A stretch of DNA of 64,000 nucleotides from Hyphomicrobiales bacterium (lineage in GTDB: Bacteria > Pseudomonadota > Alphaproteobacteria > Rhizobiales > Rhizobiaceae). The translations under genes and the position numbers were made by a program. Location of the stretch: contig UCKU01000005.1 in assembly GCA_900473185.1 (NCBI GenBank), positions 62,001 through 126,000 of the forward strand. The letters run 5' to 3'. Below the pieces are notes generated by a model. That model made no database searches. It was not told where the DNA came from and saw only the letters and a list, made by a program, of their open reading frames with translations. Positions 52,325 to 60,689 of this stretch are shown here, one piece after another; the stretch's first letter is position 1; the number at the start of each line of letters is the position of its first letter.

Positions 52325-52408
52325 TGCCATCCCTTTGATCTTTAAGCACTGCCCAGGCTGGGTTATGACATTGCCCATCATCTCGTCATAAACAAGAGGC
52401 AAGGCCTG

Positions 52409-53200
52409 ATGTTAGTTCCGTCGTTCCGTTTCGAGGACAATGATCCCGCACTTGCTCCAGAGGCGCGGCGCCAGTGGATCGCACTGCTGCCACTCGGCGC
52501 ACATGAACAGCATGGTCCCCATCTGCCCTTCGAAACCGACACATTGATTGCGCAAGGCATCGTCAACAGGCTCAAAACCGCCCTTCCGGCCGGTTTGCCC
52601 GTCACCGTACTCCCCATCGAATCGGTCGGCTACTCCTTAGAGCACATGGATGTTGAAGGAACGAAGACGCTCCCTTTTGATACAGCCGTAAAGCGCTGGC
52701 TCGATATCGCTGAAAACCTCTCGAAGCTCGGTATCCGCAAATTCGTGATGCTGAATGCCCACGGCGGCAACTCGCCGCTGATGACCATCGTCGCCACGGA
52801 AGCGCGCGTGCACTTCAACATGCTGGCCGTCGCCACGAGCTGGACCCGCTTCGGCCTGCCGGAGGGTGTGATCTTGCCGGATGAAAAGGCTATAGACATT
52901 CATGGCGGAGATATCGAAACATCTGTCATGCTGGCGCTCTATCCGGACAGGGTGGATATGGACCAAGCAGCCGATTTCCCTTCCAGCCAGACAGAGTTCG
53001 CCCGGCGCTTCAAGCACCTGCGCGCCTACGGCCCGCATGCTTTCGGCTGGAAGATGTCCGATCTCAACCCGCAAGGCGTTGCAGGCAATGCGAAAAAAGC
53101 GACTACAGAAAAGGGCGAAGCGCTGATAGCCCATGCCGTCAGCGGATTGGTGGAGCTGCTGCAGGATGTCGATGCTTTCGACGCGGAAACGCTGCGATGA
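52409..53200 (+). CDS. Creatininase-family amidohydrolase
   Basis: 263 residues. The metal-binding signature is present: LLPLGAHEQHGPHLPFETDT gives Glu, His and Asp ligands, then LNAHGGNSPLM and DIHGGDIETSVML. The family includes creatinine amidohydrolase, MftE peptidase and FAPy-deformylase-like enzymes, so the substrate is open. AAGAGGCAAGG lies upstream of the ATG. Divergent from the MarR gene. Confidence 0.88.
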   Translation: MLVPSFRFEDNDPALAPEARRQWIALLPLGAHEQHGPHLPFETDTLIAQGIVNRLKTALPAGLPVTVLPIESVGYSLEHMDVEGTKTLPFDTAVKRWLDIAENLSKLGIRKFVMLNAHGGNSPLMTIVATEARVHFNMLAVATSWTRFGLPEGVILPDEKAIDIHGGDIETSVMLALYPDRVDMDQAADFPSSQTEFARRFKHLRAYGPHAFGWKMSDLNPQGVAGNAKKATTEKGEALIAHAVSGLVELLQDVDAFDAETLR

Positions 53201-53224
53201 AGGCGCGACTTTGCACAGGAAGCA

Positions 53225-53241
53225 ATGTGATCTTATAACAT
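53225..53241 (+). promoter_or_regulatory. Candidate Zur operator
   Basis: ATGTGATCTTATAACAT, an imperfect 17-bp palindrome (ATGT.AT...AT.ACAT) 102 nt upstream of the COG0523 GTPase gene. It resembles the AT-rich ATGTTATA-type boxes bound by the zinc repressor Zur in alphaproteobacteria. It lies in the only AT-rich part of the gap after the creatininase gene. Binding is inferred from similarity and gene context. Confidence 0.6.
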
Positions 53242-53343
53242 ACAAAACCCTTTGAACTGCCGCTTCCAAGCGCCTATATGAAACCGACCCATTCAGGCCC
53301 CGCACTTTGCCCTCGGGGTCAATATCCTACTTTCGAGGTTCTC

Positions 53344-54435
53344 ATGACCGACGCGATCCAGACACAGCAGAAGCCCATCCCCGTCACCGTGCTCACCGGC
53401 TATCTCGGTGCCGGCAAGACGACGCTGCTCAACCGCATCCTTTCCGAAAACCACGGCAAGAAATATGCAGTCATCGTCAACGAGTTCGGCGAGATCGGCA
53501 TCGATAACGACCTGATCGTCGAATCCGACGAAGAAATCTACGAAATGAACAATGGCTGTGTGTGCTGCACGGTCCGTGGCGACCTGATCCGCGTCGTCGA
53601 GGGCCTGATGCGCCGCCCCGGCCGTTTCGACGGCATCATCGTCGAAACCACCGGCCTTGCCGATCCGGTTCCGGTTGCCCAAACCTTCTTCATGGACGAT
53701 GACGTCCGCTCCAAGACCGAACTCGACGCCGTCGTCGCCCTCGTCGACGCCAAGCATCTGCCGCTGCGCCTGAAGGACAGCCGCGAGGCCGAAGACCAGA
53801 TCGCCTTCGCCGACGTTGTCATCATCAACAAGACTGATCTCGTCACGCCGGAAGAACTGGCGCAGATCGAAGACATCGTGAACGCCATCAACCCGGCTGC
53901 CCGCGTCTATAAGACGAGCCGTTCCGGCGTAGACCTCGCCCGCGTTCTGGACCAGGGCGCCTTCAACCTCGAGCGCGCGCTGGAAAACGATCCGCATTTC
54001 CTCGAGCACGGCCATGACGATCATGTCTGCGGCCCGGATTGCGATCATGATCACCATGGTCACGACCACCATCATCACGATCATGACCACGACCATCACC
54101 ACCATCATCATGGCGAGATGTCGGCCATCCATGACATAACGGTTCAGTCCGTTTCGCTGCGCGGCGGCGAGATGAACCCGGAGCGCTTCTTCCCCTGGAT
54201 CCAGAAGATCACCCAGACGCAAGGCCCGAACATCCTGCGCCTCAAAGGCATCATTGCCTTCAAGGACGACGCCGAGCGTTATGTCGTCCAGGGCGTGCAT
54301 ATGATCATCGAAGGCGACCATCAGCGTCCGTGGAAGGATGGTGAGAAGCACGAGAGCCGTCTCGTCTTCATCGGCCGTGATCTTGATCGCACAAAGCTCG
54401 AAGAATCCTTCAAGGCGTGCGAGGCGACGGCCTGA
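53344..54435 (+). CDS. COG0523 GTPase, zinc metallochaperone type (CobW-like)
   Basis: 363 residues. The P-loop is GYLGAGKTT (about residues 19-27), the metal motif CxCC is Cys72-Val-Cys74-Cys75 in [12 protein letters not shown], the switch is VETTGLADP and the base motif is NKTD. A long His/Asp run (about residues 219-258, with many [12 protein letters not shown] units) separates the GTPase from the C-terminal CobW domain. No cobalamin gene is nearby; the His-rich insert and the upstream Zur-like site point to zinc delivery (ZNG1/ZagA role) rather than cobalamin. GAGG precedes the ATG at 53344. Confidence 0.92.
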   Translation: MTDAIQTQQKPIPVTVLTGYLGAGKTTLLNRILSENHGKKYAVIVNEFGEIGIDNDLIVESDEEIYEMNNGCVCCTVRGDLIRVVEGLMRRPGRFDGIIVETTGLADPVPVAQTFFMDDDVRSKTELDAVVALVDAKHLPLRLKDSREAEDQIAFADVVIINKTDLVTPEELAQIEDIVNAINPAARVYKTSRSGVDLARVLDQGAFNLERALENDPHFLEHGHDDHVCGPDCDHDHHGHDHHHHDHDHDHHHHHHGEMSAIHDITVQSVSLRGGEMNPERFFPWIQKITQTQGPNILRLKGIIAFKDDAERYVVQGVHMIIEGDHQRPWKDGEKHESRLVFIGRDLDRTKLEESFKACEATA

Positions 54436-55424
54436 TGCCAACAGTTGCACCGCTTGATCTCGACGGCCACGTTCTGGCCGTCGAATTTTTAGGTGATGTC
54501 CCCTTTTTCGCGAATGCCGACGGTACCTTTCACCGGCTGGGTGGCGGCGACAAGGTCATCGAAGCCCATCAGGGCATGCTGACGGCGATCCGCGATCCCT
54601 ATAGCGAAAGCCTGATTTCAGGCGGCGAGGATGGCAAGGTGCTGCGCATTGCCGCCGACGGCAGCGTCAGCGAAATTGCCTCGGCTCCGCGCAAATGGAT
54701 TTCGCAAGTCGCCGCCGGCCCGCAGGGCGCGATCGCTTATTCCTATGGCAAGAGCACGCTCGTGCGCCTCACCGATGGCACGACGAAGGAATTTCCCGAA
54801 GAGCGCACGGTCGAAGGCATCGCCTTCGCGCCCAAGGGCCTGCGCATCGCAGCGGCCCGTTATAACGGCGTATCGCTGCATTGGGTCGGCACAAGCGCCA
54901 AGCCTGTTGATCTCGAATGGAAGGGCGCCCATACCGGCGTCACCTTCTCGCCCGACGGCAACTTCCTGGTCACATCAATGCAGGAAAATGCGCTTCACGG
55001 CTGGAAGCTCGACGTCAAGTCTGGCACCGAAGCCCGCCACATGCGCATGACCGGCTATCCGGCCAAGGTGAAGTCGCTCTCCTGGTCCGCCAAGGGCAAG
55101 TGGCTTGCCTCCTCCGGTGCGCCGGCCGCCATCGTCTGGCCCTTCCAGGGCAAGGACGGCCCGATGGGGAAGGCGCCGCTGGAGCTCGGCACGCGCGCCA
55201 ACATCATGGCAACTGCGGTGAAATTCCACCCGGTTGAGGATATACTCGCCATTGGCTTCATCGACGGCATGATCCTTGCCGTTCGCCTCGCCGACAGCAA
55301 GGAAGCGCTGCTGCGCCGCCCCGGCAAGGGCGCCATCACCGGTATGAGCTGGAGCAAGGACGGCAAGCTGCTCGCCTTTGCTTCCGAGACCGGTGATTGC
55401 GGTGTAGTAGATATTGCGGCCTGA
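54435..55424 (+). CDS. WD40-repeat protein coupled to the zinc GTPase gene
   Basis: 329 residues forming a beta-propeller of degenerate WD40 repeats (DPYSESLISGGEDGKVLRIA, VTFSPDGNFLVTSMQENALH, LSWSAKGKWLASSGAPAAIV, MSWSKDGKLLAFASETGDCG). No signal peptide, so cytoplasmic. The ATG overlaps the stop of the GTPase gene by one base (TGATG), implying coupled translation and perhaps a protein complex. Function unknown; a scaffold or client-recruiting partner of the GTPase is a guess. Confidence 0.88.
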   Translation: MPTVAPLDLDGHVLAVEFLGDVPFFANADGTFHRLGGGDKVIEAHQGMLTAIRDPYSESLISGGEDGKVLRIAADGSVSEIASAPRKWISQVAAGPQGAIAYSYGKSTLVRLTDGTTKEFPEERTVEGIAFAPKGLRIAAARYNGVSLHWVGTSAKPVDLEWKGAHTGVTFSPDGNFLVTSMQENALHGWKLDVKSGTEARHMRMTGYPAKVKSLSWSAKGKWLASSGAPAAIVWPFQGKDGPMGKAPLELGTRANIMATAVKFHPVEDILAIGFIDGMILAVRLADSKEALLRRPGKGAITGMSWSKDGKLLAFASETGDCGVVDIAA

Positions 55425-55434
55425 GGAAAAGCGG

Positions 55435-56253
55435 ATGCCGATGACAAAGATAGCAGCACCAGAAGAGCGGGCGGGAGGTGGCATAGGTTCTCCGTGGCCA
55501 ACCATCCGTGCCGAAGCTATCGATCTGGCAGATCGCGAGCCCACTCTTCGTAAACTGCTTTCGACACAGATCATCGGTGCAGAAAACGACGCCGATATCA
55601 TCGCGCATGTGATTTCGGCGCGCCTCTCGGTCGCAAAGGTCGATGCCGAAGACCTGTTCCAGCTATTTTACAGCACACTGCAGGAACACCCCGATATCGG
55701 CGTCGCCATCGAAGCAGATCTTCTGGCCGTGCGCGAGCGAGATCCCGCCTGCACCACCTATCTGCACGCATTGTTGAACCTCAAGGGCTTTCACGCCCTG
55801 CAGACCCATCGCATTGCCCATGCCCTATGGATGGCTGGTCGTGTCGAGATTGCAAGCTGGCTTTCAAACCTCGCCTCGCTGGTCTTCGGTCCGGATATCC
55901 ATCCGGCTGCACGGATCGGTTCCTCCATCATGCTCGACCATGGGTCGGGCATCGTCATCGGCGAGACAGCCGTCATCGAAGATGAAGTCTCTATCCTGCA
56001 GAACGTTACGCTCGGCGGTACGGGCAAGGAGACAGGTGATCGCCACCCGAAAATCCGCCACGGCGTGATGATCGGCGCCGGTGCAAAGATCCTCGGCAAT
56101 ATCGAGATCGGCGCTTTCAGCAAAATTGCAGCTGGCAGCGTCGTGTTGAAACCGGTCCCGGCTCATTGCACGGTTGCCGGCGTTCCGGCGGCTGTCGTGC
56201 GTATTCATCGCAATGATGAAATCCCGGCAGAAACGATGGATCAGAACATCTAG
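55435..56253 (+). CDS. cysE: Serine O-acetyltransferase
   Basis: 272 residues. The helical N-terminal SATase domain (about 20-140, KGFHALQTHRIAHALW) is followed by a hexapeptide-repeat left-handed helix with MLDHGSGIVIGETAVIED and the conserved TLGGTGKETGDRHPKI. It makes O-acetylserine for cysteine synthesis. GAGGAAAA is 6 nt upstream of the ATG at 55435 (an ATG at 55441 is also possible). It starts 10 nt after the WD40 gene, so it appears to be the third gene of the same transcript. Confidence 0.95.
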   Translation: MPMTKIAAPEERAGGGIGSPWPTIRAEAIDLADREPTLRKLLSTQIIGAENDADIIAHVISARLSVAKVDAEDLFQLFYSTLQEHPDIGVAIEADLLAVRERDPACTTYLHALLNLKGFHALQTHRIAHALWMAGRVEIASWLSNLASLVFGPDIHPAARIGSSIMLDHGSGIVIGETAVIEDEVSILQNVTLGGTGKETGDRHPKIRHGVMIGAGAKILGNIEIGAFSKIAAGSVVLKPVPAHCTVAGVPAAVVRIHRNDEIPAETMDQNI

Positions 56254-56269
56254 AAAAGGCGGGCCTGGC

Positions 56270-57427
56270 TCAAGCGGCCTGCTGATTTTCCCCTGATGCT
56301 TCCACCCGGTTGCGGCCTTCGCGTTTCGAGCGGTAGAGCGCCTCATCCGCCTTTTGCACGAGCCGCTCGAAATCCCCGCCCTCGTCCGTGCGCGTGGCAA
56401 CGCCGATGCTGAGTGTCGGGAAGATCGCCAGATCCGGCATCTGCATGACGGCTGCCGCAAAGGAAAGGCGGATGCGGTTTGCGATCTCTACCGCTTCGTC
56501 CCGATCGACATTGCGGAGCACCGCCAGGAATTCGTCCCCGCCTTGCCGGGCAAGCAGGTCGCAGGAACGCATGATGCCCTTCGAGACTTTGGAGAAAAGT
56601 CGCAGCACCTCGTCGCCCGCGGCATGACCGTGCTGGTCGTTCAACTGCTTGAAATTGTCGATATCGATGATGAGGAGCGATACCGGCTGACCGGCAAGCA
56701 ACGGCACATGCTGGGCAAGACCTCCGCGGTTGAGCGTTCCGGTCAGGGGATCGTGATGCGCAAGCTCTATGAGCTGGTTCCGGCTCCGTTCAGCTGCCAT
56801 CAGCACCATCGCCATGCTGCGAAGCATGATGAAGGCCACAGCCGATACCGCCATCCAGCTATGGATGACGCTGCCGCCGAAGGGATCCGGCCCGCCGATG
56901 TCTCCGGTTGCGGCGAGAAGGCTGCGAACCGCGAAGATCGCCGCGGTGACGACGTAAAGCCCGAGAAAAAGAGCTGCCGAATAGAGTTTCTCGCGGCGGA
57001 GAATGCCGGCCGCTTCCCTGGCGATGGTGATATCGCAGAGGCAGCAGATCACTGAGACATAGAGGAGACGCTCAGATATCGCTGCGGGATCGCTGATGAA
57101 AAGCGCCACGGGCATGCTGCCGCAGATTATCACGAGCCAGGAATAGCGCCGGTCGATGGGATGTCCCGCAAAGGCGCGGACGGCAAAGAACATCAGCATG
57201 TAGCCGACGATGGTCAGCACATTACCCGCATCGATGGAGATATAGTAGGGAACGAGATTGCGCAGCGCGACGAGGAAGGAACCGATACCGACTAGCAGGT
57301 TGCTGGCGCCCCACCAGAGCGGCCAGCGTTCGAAGCGGCCCGTCGCATAGGCGGCGAACTGGAGAGCGCTCAGAACGATGCAGCTTACCGCAACGATGAA
57401 ATAAATTGTCCGCAGATCCAGCAGCAT
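56270..57427 (-). CDS. Membrane-bound diguanylate cyclase
   Basis: 385 residues: six or so membrane helices (about 5-195) with no obvious extracytoplasmic domain, then a GGDEF domain (about 215-375). The active site is intact (ARQGGDEFLAVLRN) and is preceded at the right distance by RSCD, the RxxD product-inhibition site. DIDNFKQLNDQHGHAAGD is the metal and substrate segment. It should make c-di-GMP with feedback inhibition. It ends 16 nt from the convergent cysE. Confidence 0.92.
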   Translation of the reverse strand: MLLDLRTIYFIVAVSCIVLSALQFAAYATGRFERWPLWWGASNLLVGIGSFLVALRNLVPYYISIDAGNVLTIVGYMLMFFAVRAFAGHPIDRRYSWLVIICGSMPVALFISDPAAISERLLYVSVICCLCDITIAREAAGILRREKLYSAALFLGLYVVTAAIFAVRSLLAATGDIGGPDPFGGSVIHSWMAVSAVAFIMLRSMAMVLMAAERSRNQLIELAHHDPLTGTLNRGGLAQHVPLLAGQPVSLLIIDIDNFKQLNDQHGHAAGDEVLRLFSKVSKGIMRSCDLLARQGGDEFLAVLRNVDRDEAVEIANRIRLSFAAAVMQMPDLAIFPTLSIGVATRTDEGGDFERLVQKADEALYRSKREGRNRVEASGENQQAA

Positions 57428-57493
57428 CGAGCCTATCCTGAAGTCCCACGCGGCGGACCCTACAGGAAGCGATTTGCAGTTTGATTGGATGCT

Positions 57494-57511
57494 TCGCTAA
57501 AAATTTAGCGA
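57494..57511. promoter_or_regulatory. Perfect 18-bp palindrome upstream of the diguanylate cyclase
   Basis: TCGCTAAA-AA-TTTAGCGA, 67 nt upstream of the diguanylate cyclase start. Short spacer and AT core suit a dimeric regulator. It also lies 18 nt past the end of the serine-hydrolase remnant on the same strand, so it could be a remnant terminator (followed by few T). Confidence 0.55.
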
Positions 57512-57528
57512 CATCTGATTTTTCTGCG

Positions 57529-57749
57529 TCAGGCGGCCCATACTGTGCAGATGATCTCAGCCAGCAGGCGGTGTAGCGAATCCCGATAGCCGTTGCGGGC
57601 GGATGGGCGGCTCTCCTCCGAGGTCATGACGATCGTGAGATCGAGCGACGGCACGACGCAGTGCATCTGACCTCCATAGCCCAGGCGAAATGCACCTGTC
57701 CCGCACCGATCCGCCGGGTGAACCGGGCATAGTCGTATTTATGATCCGG
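57529..57749 (-). pseudogene. Remnant of a serine hydrolase (beta-lactamase class C fold)
   Basis: Only the C-terminal ~70 codons remain. One frame gives DHKYDYARFTRRIGAGQVHF then Ala-Trp; after a one-base shift near 57680 the text continues as LGYGGQMHCVVPSLDLTIVM through TSEESRPSARNGYRDSLHRL and ends at the TGA at 57529-57531. Joined across the shift it reads FAWGYGGQMH, as in serine beta-lactamase-like hydrolases. The catalytic N-terminal part is absent, so the gene is dead. Confidence 0.72.
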
Positions 57750-57842
57750 ACCTCCTGATTCAGATCAAGGCCCTTGCGATCGCGCAGGGCGGCACGACAT
57801 ATTGCCCGGCATATGCCCAAACGCGTATCTGGAGGAGACCGC

Positions 57843-58808
57843 ATGGCCCGCGTCATCGTCATCGGAGCAACAGGACATGTCGGCACCTATCTCGTACCCC
57901 GCCTCGTCGAGGCCGGCCATGAGGTGGTGGCGATCAGCCGCGGCTCAGCCGCGCCTTATAAGCCGCATGAAGCATGGAGTCGCGCCGATATCAGGCATAT
58001 GGATCGCGCAGCGCTCGAGGCGGAAGGCCGCTTCGGCGATGCAATCCGCGCGCTTAAGGGTGAGATCGTCATCGACATGATCTGCTTCACGACGGAAAGC
58101 AACGAACAGCTCGCAACCGCCCTTGAGGGTCATGTCCGCCATTTTCTCCATACCGGCACGATCTGGACCCATGGTTTCTCCACCGTCGTGCCGACGCCGG
58201 AGGAGGCACCGAAGAAGCCCTTCGGCGACTACGGCGTGAAGAAAGCCGCGATCGAAGCCGATCTGCTACGGATGGCTCGCGAGAAGAATTTTCCGGTAAC
58301 TCTCATCCATCCCGGCCATATCGTCGGCCCCGGCTGGAACCCGCTGAACCCAGCCGGCCATTTCAATCCCGAGGTTTTCACCTCGCTCGCACGTGGAGAA
58401 ACGCTTGCCCTGCCGAATTTCGGTATGGAAACCGTGCATCATGTCCATGCCGATGACATCGCCGAACTCTTCATGGCCGCCATCGCAAAGCCTGAGGCCG
58501 CAATCGGTCAGGCTTTCCACGCCGTTTCGGAAAAGGCAGTGACGCTACGGGGTTATGCCGAGGCGATGGCCGCGTGGTTTGGCCTGGAAGCGAAACTGGA
58601 ATTCCTTCCCTTTGAGGCCTGGGCAACAAAACAGAACCCGGAAGAGGCGAGAGCCACCTGGGAACACATCGCCCGCAGCCCCAACTGCTCCATGGAAAAA
58701 GCTCGCCGGTTGCTTGGCTTCACACCGCGATACAGCTCGTTGCAAGCCGTGCAGGAAGCGGTCCGCTGGCTGATCGAAAATGGCCGCGTCGAAGCAAAAG
58801 CTTCGTGA
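57843..58808 (+). CDS. NAD-dependent epimerase/dehydratase family protein
   Basis: A 321-residue short-chain (extended SDR) protein with the N-terminal NAD motif VIVIGATGHVGTYLVPRLVE. The text FGDYGVKKAAIEADLLRMAR holds the Tyr-x-x-x-Lys catalytic pair, and LIHPGHIVGPGWNPLNPAGH follows. The substrate is unknown; it is close to isoflavone-reductase or sugar-nucleotide epimerase types. GGAGGAGAC lies just upstream of the ATG at 57843. A good terminator follows. Confidence 0.85.
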   Translation: MARVIVIGATGHVGTYLVPRLVEAGHEVVAISRGSAAPYKPHEAWSRADIRHMDRAALEAEGRFGDAIRALKGEIVIDMICFTTESNEQLATALEGHVRHFLHTGTIWTHGFSTVVPTPEEAPKKPFGDYGVKKAAIEADLLRMAREKNFPVTLIHPGHIVGPGWNPLNPAGHFNPEVFTSLARGETLALPNFGMETVHHVHADDIAELFMAAIAKPEAAIGQAFHAVSEKAVTLRGYAEAMAAWFGLEAKLEFLPFEAWATKQNPEEARATWEHIARSPNCSMEKARRLLGFTPRYSSLQAVQEAVRWLIENGRVEAKAS

Positions 58809-58834
58809 TCATTCGGCGATGACCTAAAACAAAA

Positions 58835-58860
58835 AGCCCCTCCCGAGAAAGGGAGGGGCT
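58835..58860. terminator. Terminator between the epimerase and GNAT genes
   Basis: A perfect 10-bp stem AGCCCCTCCC / GGGAGGGGCT with a 6-nt loop, preceded by AAAAA on the left. The A-run makes it strongest for the leftward GNAT gene, which ends 8 nt away; it may also stop the epimerase transcript. Confidence 0.8.
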
Positions 58861-58868
58861 CCAGCCGG

Positions 58869-59459
58869 TCAGGCCGCCTTCCGGACCGGCGCGCCGGCCA
58901 GCATGCGTCCCGAAGGAACGATCATGCCGGCTGCGCCGCCAAGCCAGCCCTCGACGAGTTCCAGCGCCAGAAAGCGCGAGCGTTCGAAGGGGCCGGGCAT
59001 GACAAGGTGACGAGCCTTCTCGGCAAAAAAGCCGAAACGCTCGTAATAATCCGCATCGCCGACGAGCAGGATCGCGCCGTGGCCGCGTTTTTTTGCTTCG
59101 AGGATCGCCGCCCGCATCAGCGCAGAGCCGATGCCCTTGCCGCCATGCTTGCCGTCGACGGCGAGCGGGCCGAGCAGCAGCGCGTCGAGCGGCGTGCCCT
59201 CGTAGTTGATGCCGGCTTCGACATTCCAAAGGCGCACCGTGCCGATCACATGGCCGTCGCGGTCACGCGCGACCAGCGCCAGGCCTTCGGCCGGCAGTCG
59301 GTTGCGGCGGATCATCTCAGACGACTTCTTGCGGCGATCCGGGCCCATGACGCGGTCAAGCAAAGTCTCGCGGGCAACGACGTCGGACGGATTTTCCACG
59401 TCGATGGTGAAAGTAACAGGCGCAAAGAATGCGCGGACAGAATCAAGAACAGCGGCCAT
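58869..59459 (-). CDS. GNAT-family N-acetyltransferase
   Basis: 196 residues with the acetyl-CoA-binding motif LLLGPLAVDGKHGGKGIGSA and the C-terminal LVGDADYYERFGFFAEKA typical of YhbS-like GNAT proteins. The acceptor is unknown. It lies 96 nt downstream of the decarboxylase gene on the same strand and may share its transcript. Confidence 0.88.
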   Translation of the reverse strand: MAAVLDSVRAFFAPVTFTIDVENPSDVVARETLLDRVMGPDRRKKSSEMIRRNRLPAEGLALVARDRDGHVIGTVRLWNVEAGINYEGTPLDALLLGPLAVDGKHGGKGIGSALMRAAILEAKKRGHGAILLVGDADYYERFGFFAEKARHLVMPGPFERSRFLALELVEGWLGGAAGMIVPSGRMLAGAPVRKAA

Positions 59460-59555
59460 CTTGGCCTCCCGTACCCAATACCGTTATCAGCGGTGATGAC
59501 TGGAAATTGTGAAGTTGCCGCCCCGGCTGGTTACGGGGCTAGCAGAAACAAGACC

Positions 59556-60689
59556 TTAGATGACGTAGGCCTTCAGCGGGTCGAAGCCGTTGAACGCGAC
59601 CGCCGAATAGGTCGTGGTGTAGGCGCCGGTGCCTTCGATCAGAACCTCGTCGCCGATCGTCAGCGTGATCGGCAGCGGATAGAGGTTCTTTTCGTACAGC
59701 ACGTCGGCCGAGTCGCAGGTCGGGCCGGCAATCACGCAGGGCTCCATCTCGTCGCCGTCGCGCTCGGTGCGGATCGGGTAGCGGATGGCTTCGTCCATCG
59801 TCTCGGCGAGACCGCCGAACTTGCCGATGTCGAGGAAGACCCAACGAGCGTCGTCATTATCAGACTTCTTGGAGATCAGAACGACTTCAGCCTTGATGAC
59901 GCCGGCATTGCCAACCATGCCGCGGCCCGGCTCGATGATCGTCTGCGGGATCTGGTTGCCGAAATGCGTACGCAGCGCCTGGTAGATCGACTTGCCGTAA
60001 GCTTCTGCGGACGGAACGTCGCGCAGATACTTGGTCGGAAAGCCGCCGCCCATGTTGACCATCTGCAGGTGGATACCCTGCTTGGCAAGCTGAACGAAGA
60101 CGCGCTTTGCATCGGCAAGAGCCGAATCCCAGGCATCGACCTTGGTCATCTGCGAGCCGACATGGAACGAAACGCCGTAGGACTGCAGGCCGAGCTGATG
60201 AGCGTAGACAAGAACGTCGACGGCCATCTGCGGAACGCAGCCGAACTTGCGCGACAGCGGCCATTCGGCACCCTCGCCGTCCGTCAGGACACGGCAGAAT
60301 ACGCGAGCGCCCGGAGCTGCACGGGAAATCTTCTCGACTTCTTCGTGGCTGTCGACTGCGAAGAGGCTGACGCCGAGCGCATGCGCACGGGCGACGTCGC
60401 GTTCCTTCTTGATCGTGTTGCCGTAGGAGATACGGGCTGCGGTTGCACCGGCTTCCAGCGCCATTTCGATTTCTGCGACGGACGCGCAATCGAAGTTGGA
60501 GCCGAGGCCTGCGAGCAGCTTCAGCACTTCCGGGGCCGGGTTGGCCTTGACGGCGTAGTAGATCGCGCTGTCCGGCATGGCATGACGGAAGGCATGGAAA
60601 TTGTCTTTGATGACGTCGAGGTCAACCACGAGGCAGGGACCGTCGGGACGTCGGGTTGCGAGAAAGTCGCGGATGCGCTGGGTGGTCAT
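59556..60689 (-). CDS. Ornithine/lysine decarboxylase (alanine-racemase fold, PLP)
   Basis: 377 residues of the eukaryotic-type ODC family that makes putrescine (and possibly cadaverine). The PLP lysine is in IYYAVKANPAPEVL, the glycine loop in NMGGGFPTKYL, the phosphate-binding segment in IIEPGRGMVGNAG and the catalytic Cys in GPTCDSADVL. The ATG at 60689 has GAGGGA upstream and gives the expected N-terminus MTTQRIRDFL; the same frame stays open for 90 more codons upstream but this falls in the structured leader. It is preceded by a ~500-nt leader. Confidence 0.94.
   Translation of the reverse strand: MTTQRIRDFLATRRPDGPCLVVDLDVIKDNFHAFRHAMPDSAIYYAVKANPAPEVLKLLAGLGSNFDCASVAEIEMALEAGATAARISYGNTIKKERDVARAHALGVSLFAVDSHEEVEKISRAAPGARVFCRVLTDGEGAEWPLSRKFGCVPQMAVDVLVYAHQLGLQSYGVSFHVGSQMTKVDAWDSALADAKRVFVQLAKQGIHLQMVNMGGGFPTKYLRDVPSAEAYGKSIYQALRTHFGNQIPQTIIEPGRGMVGNAGVIKAEVVLISKKSDNDDARWVFLDIGKFGGLAETMDEAIRYPIRTERDGDEMEPCVIAGPTCDSADVLYEKNLYPLPITLTIGDEVLIEGTGAYTTTYSAVAFNGFDPLKAYVI

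Noticed and set aside
54001..54120. His/Asp codon-rich run in the zinc GTPase gene as a possible DNA repeat or CRISPR-like array
   Set aside because: It is in frame, codes a His-rich metal-binding insert typical of the family, and has no regular spacer structure.
53344..54435. Calling the COG0523 gene cobW (cobalamin synthesis)
   Set aside because: No cobalamin gene is near; the CxCC motif, His-rich insert and Zur-like site fit the zinc-related branch better.
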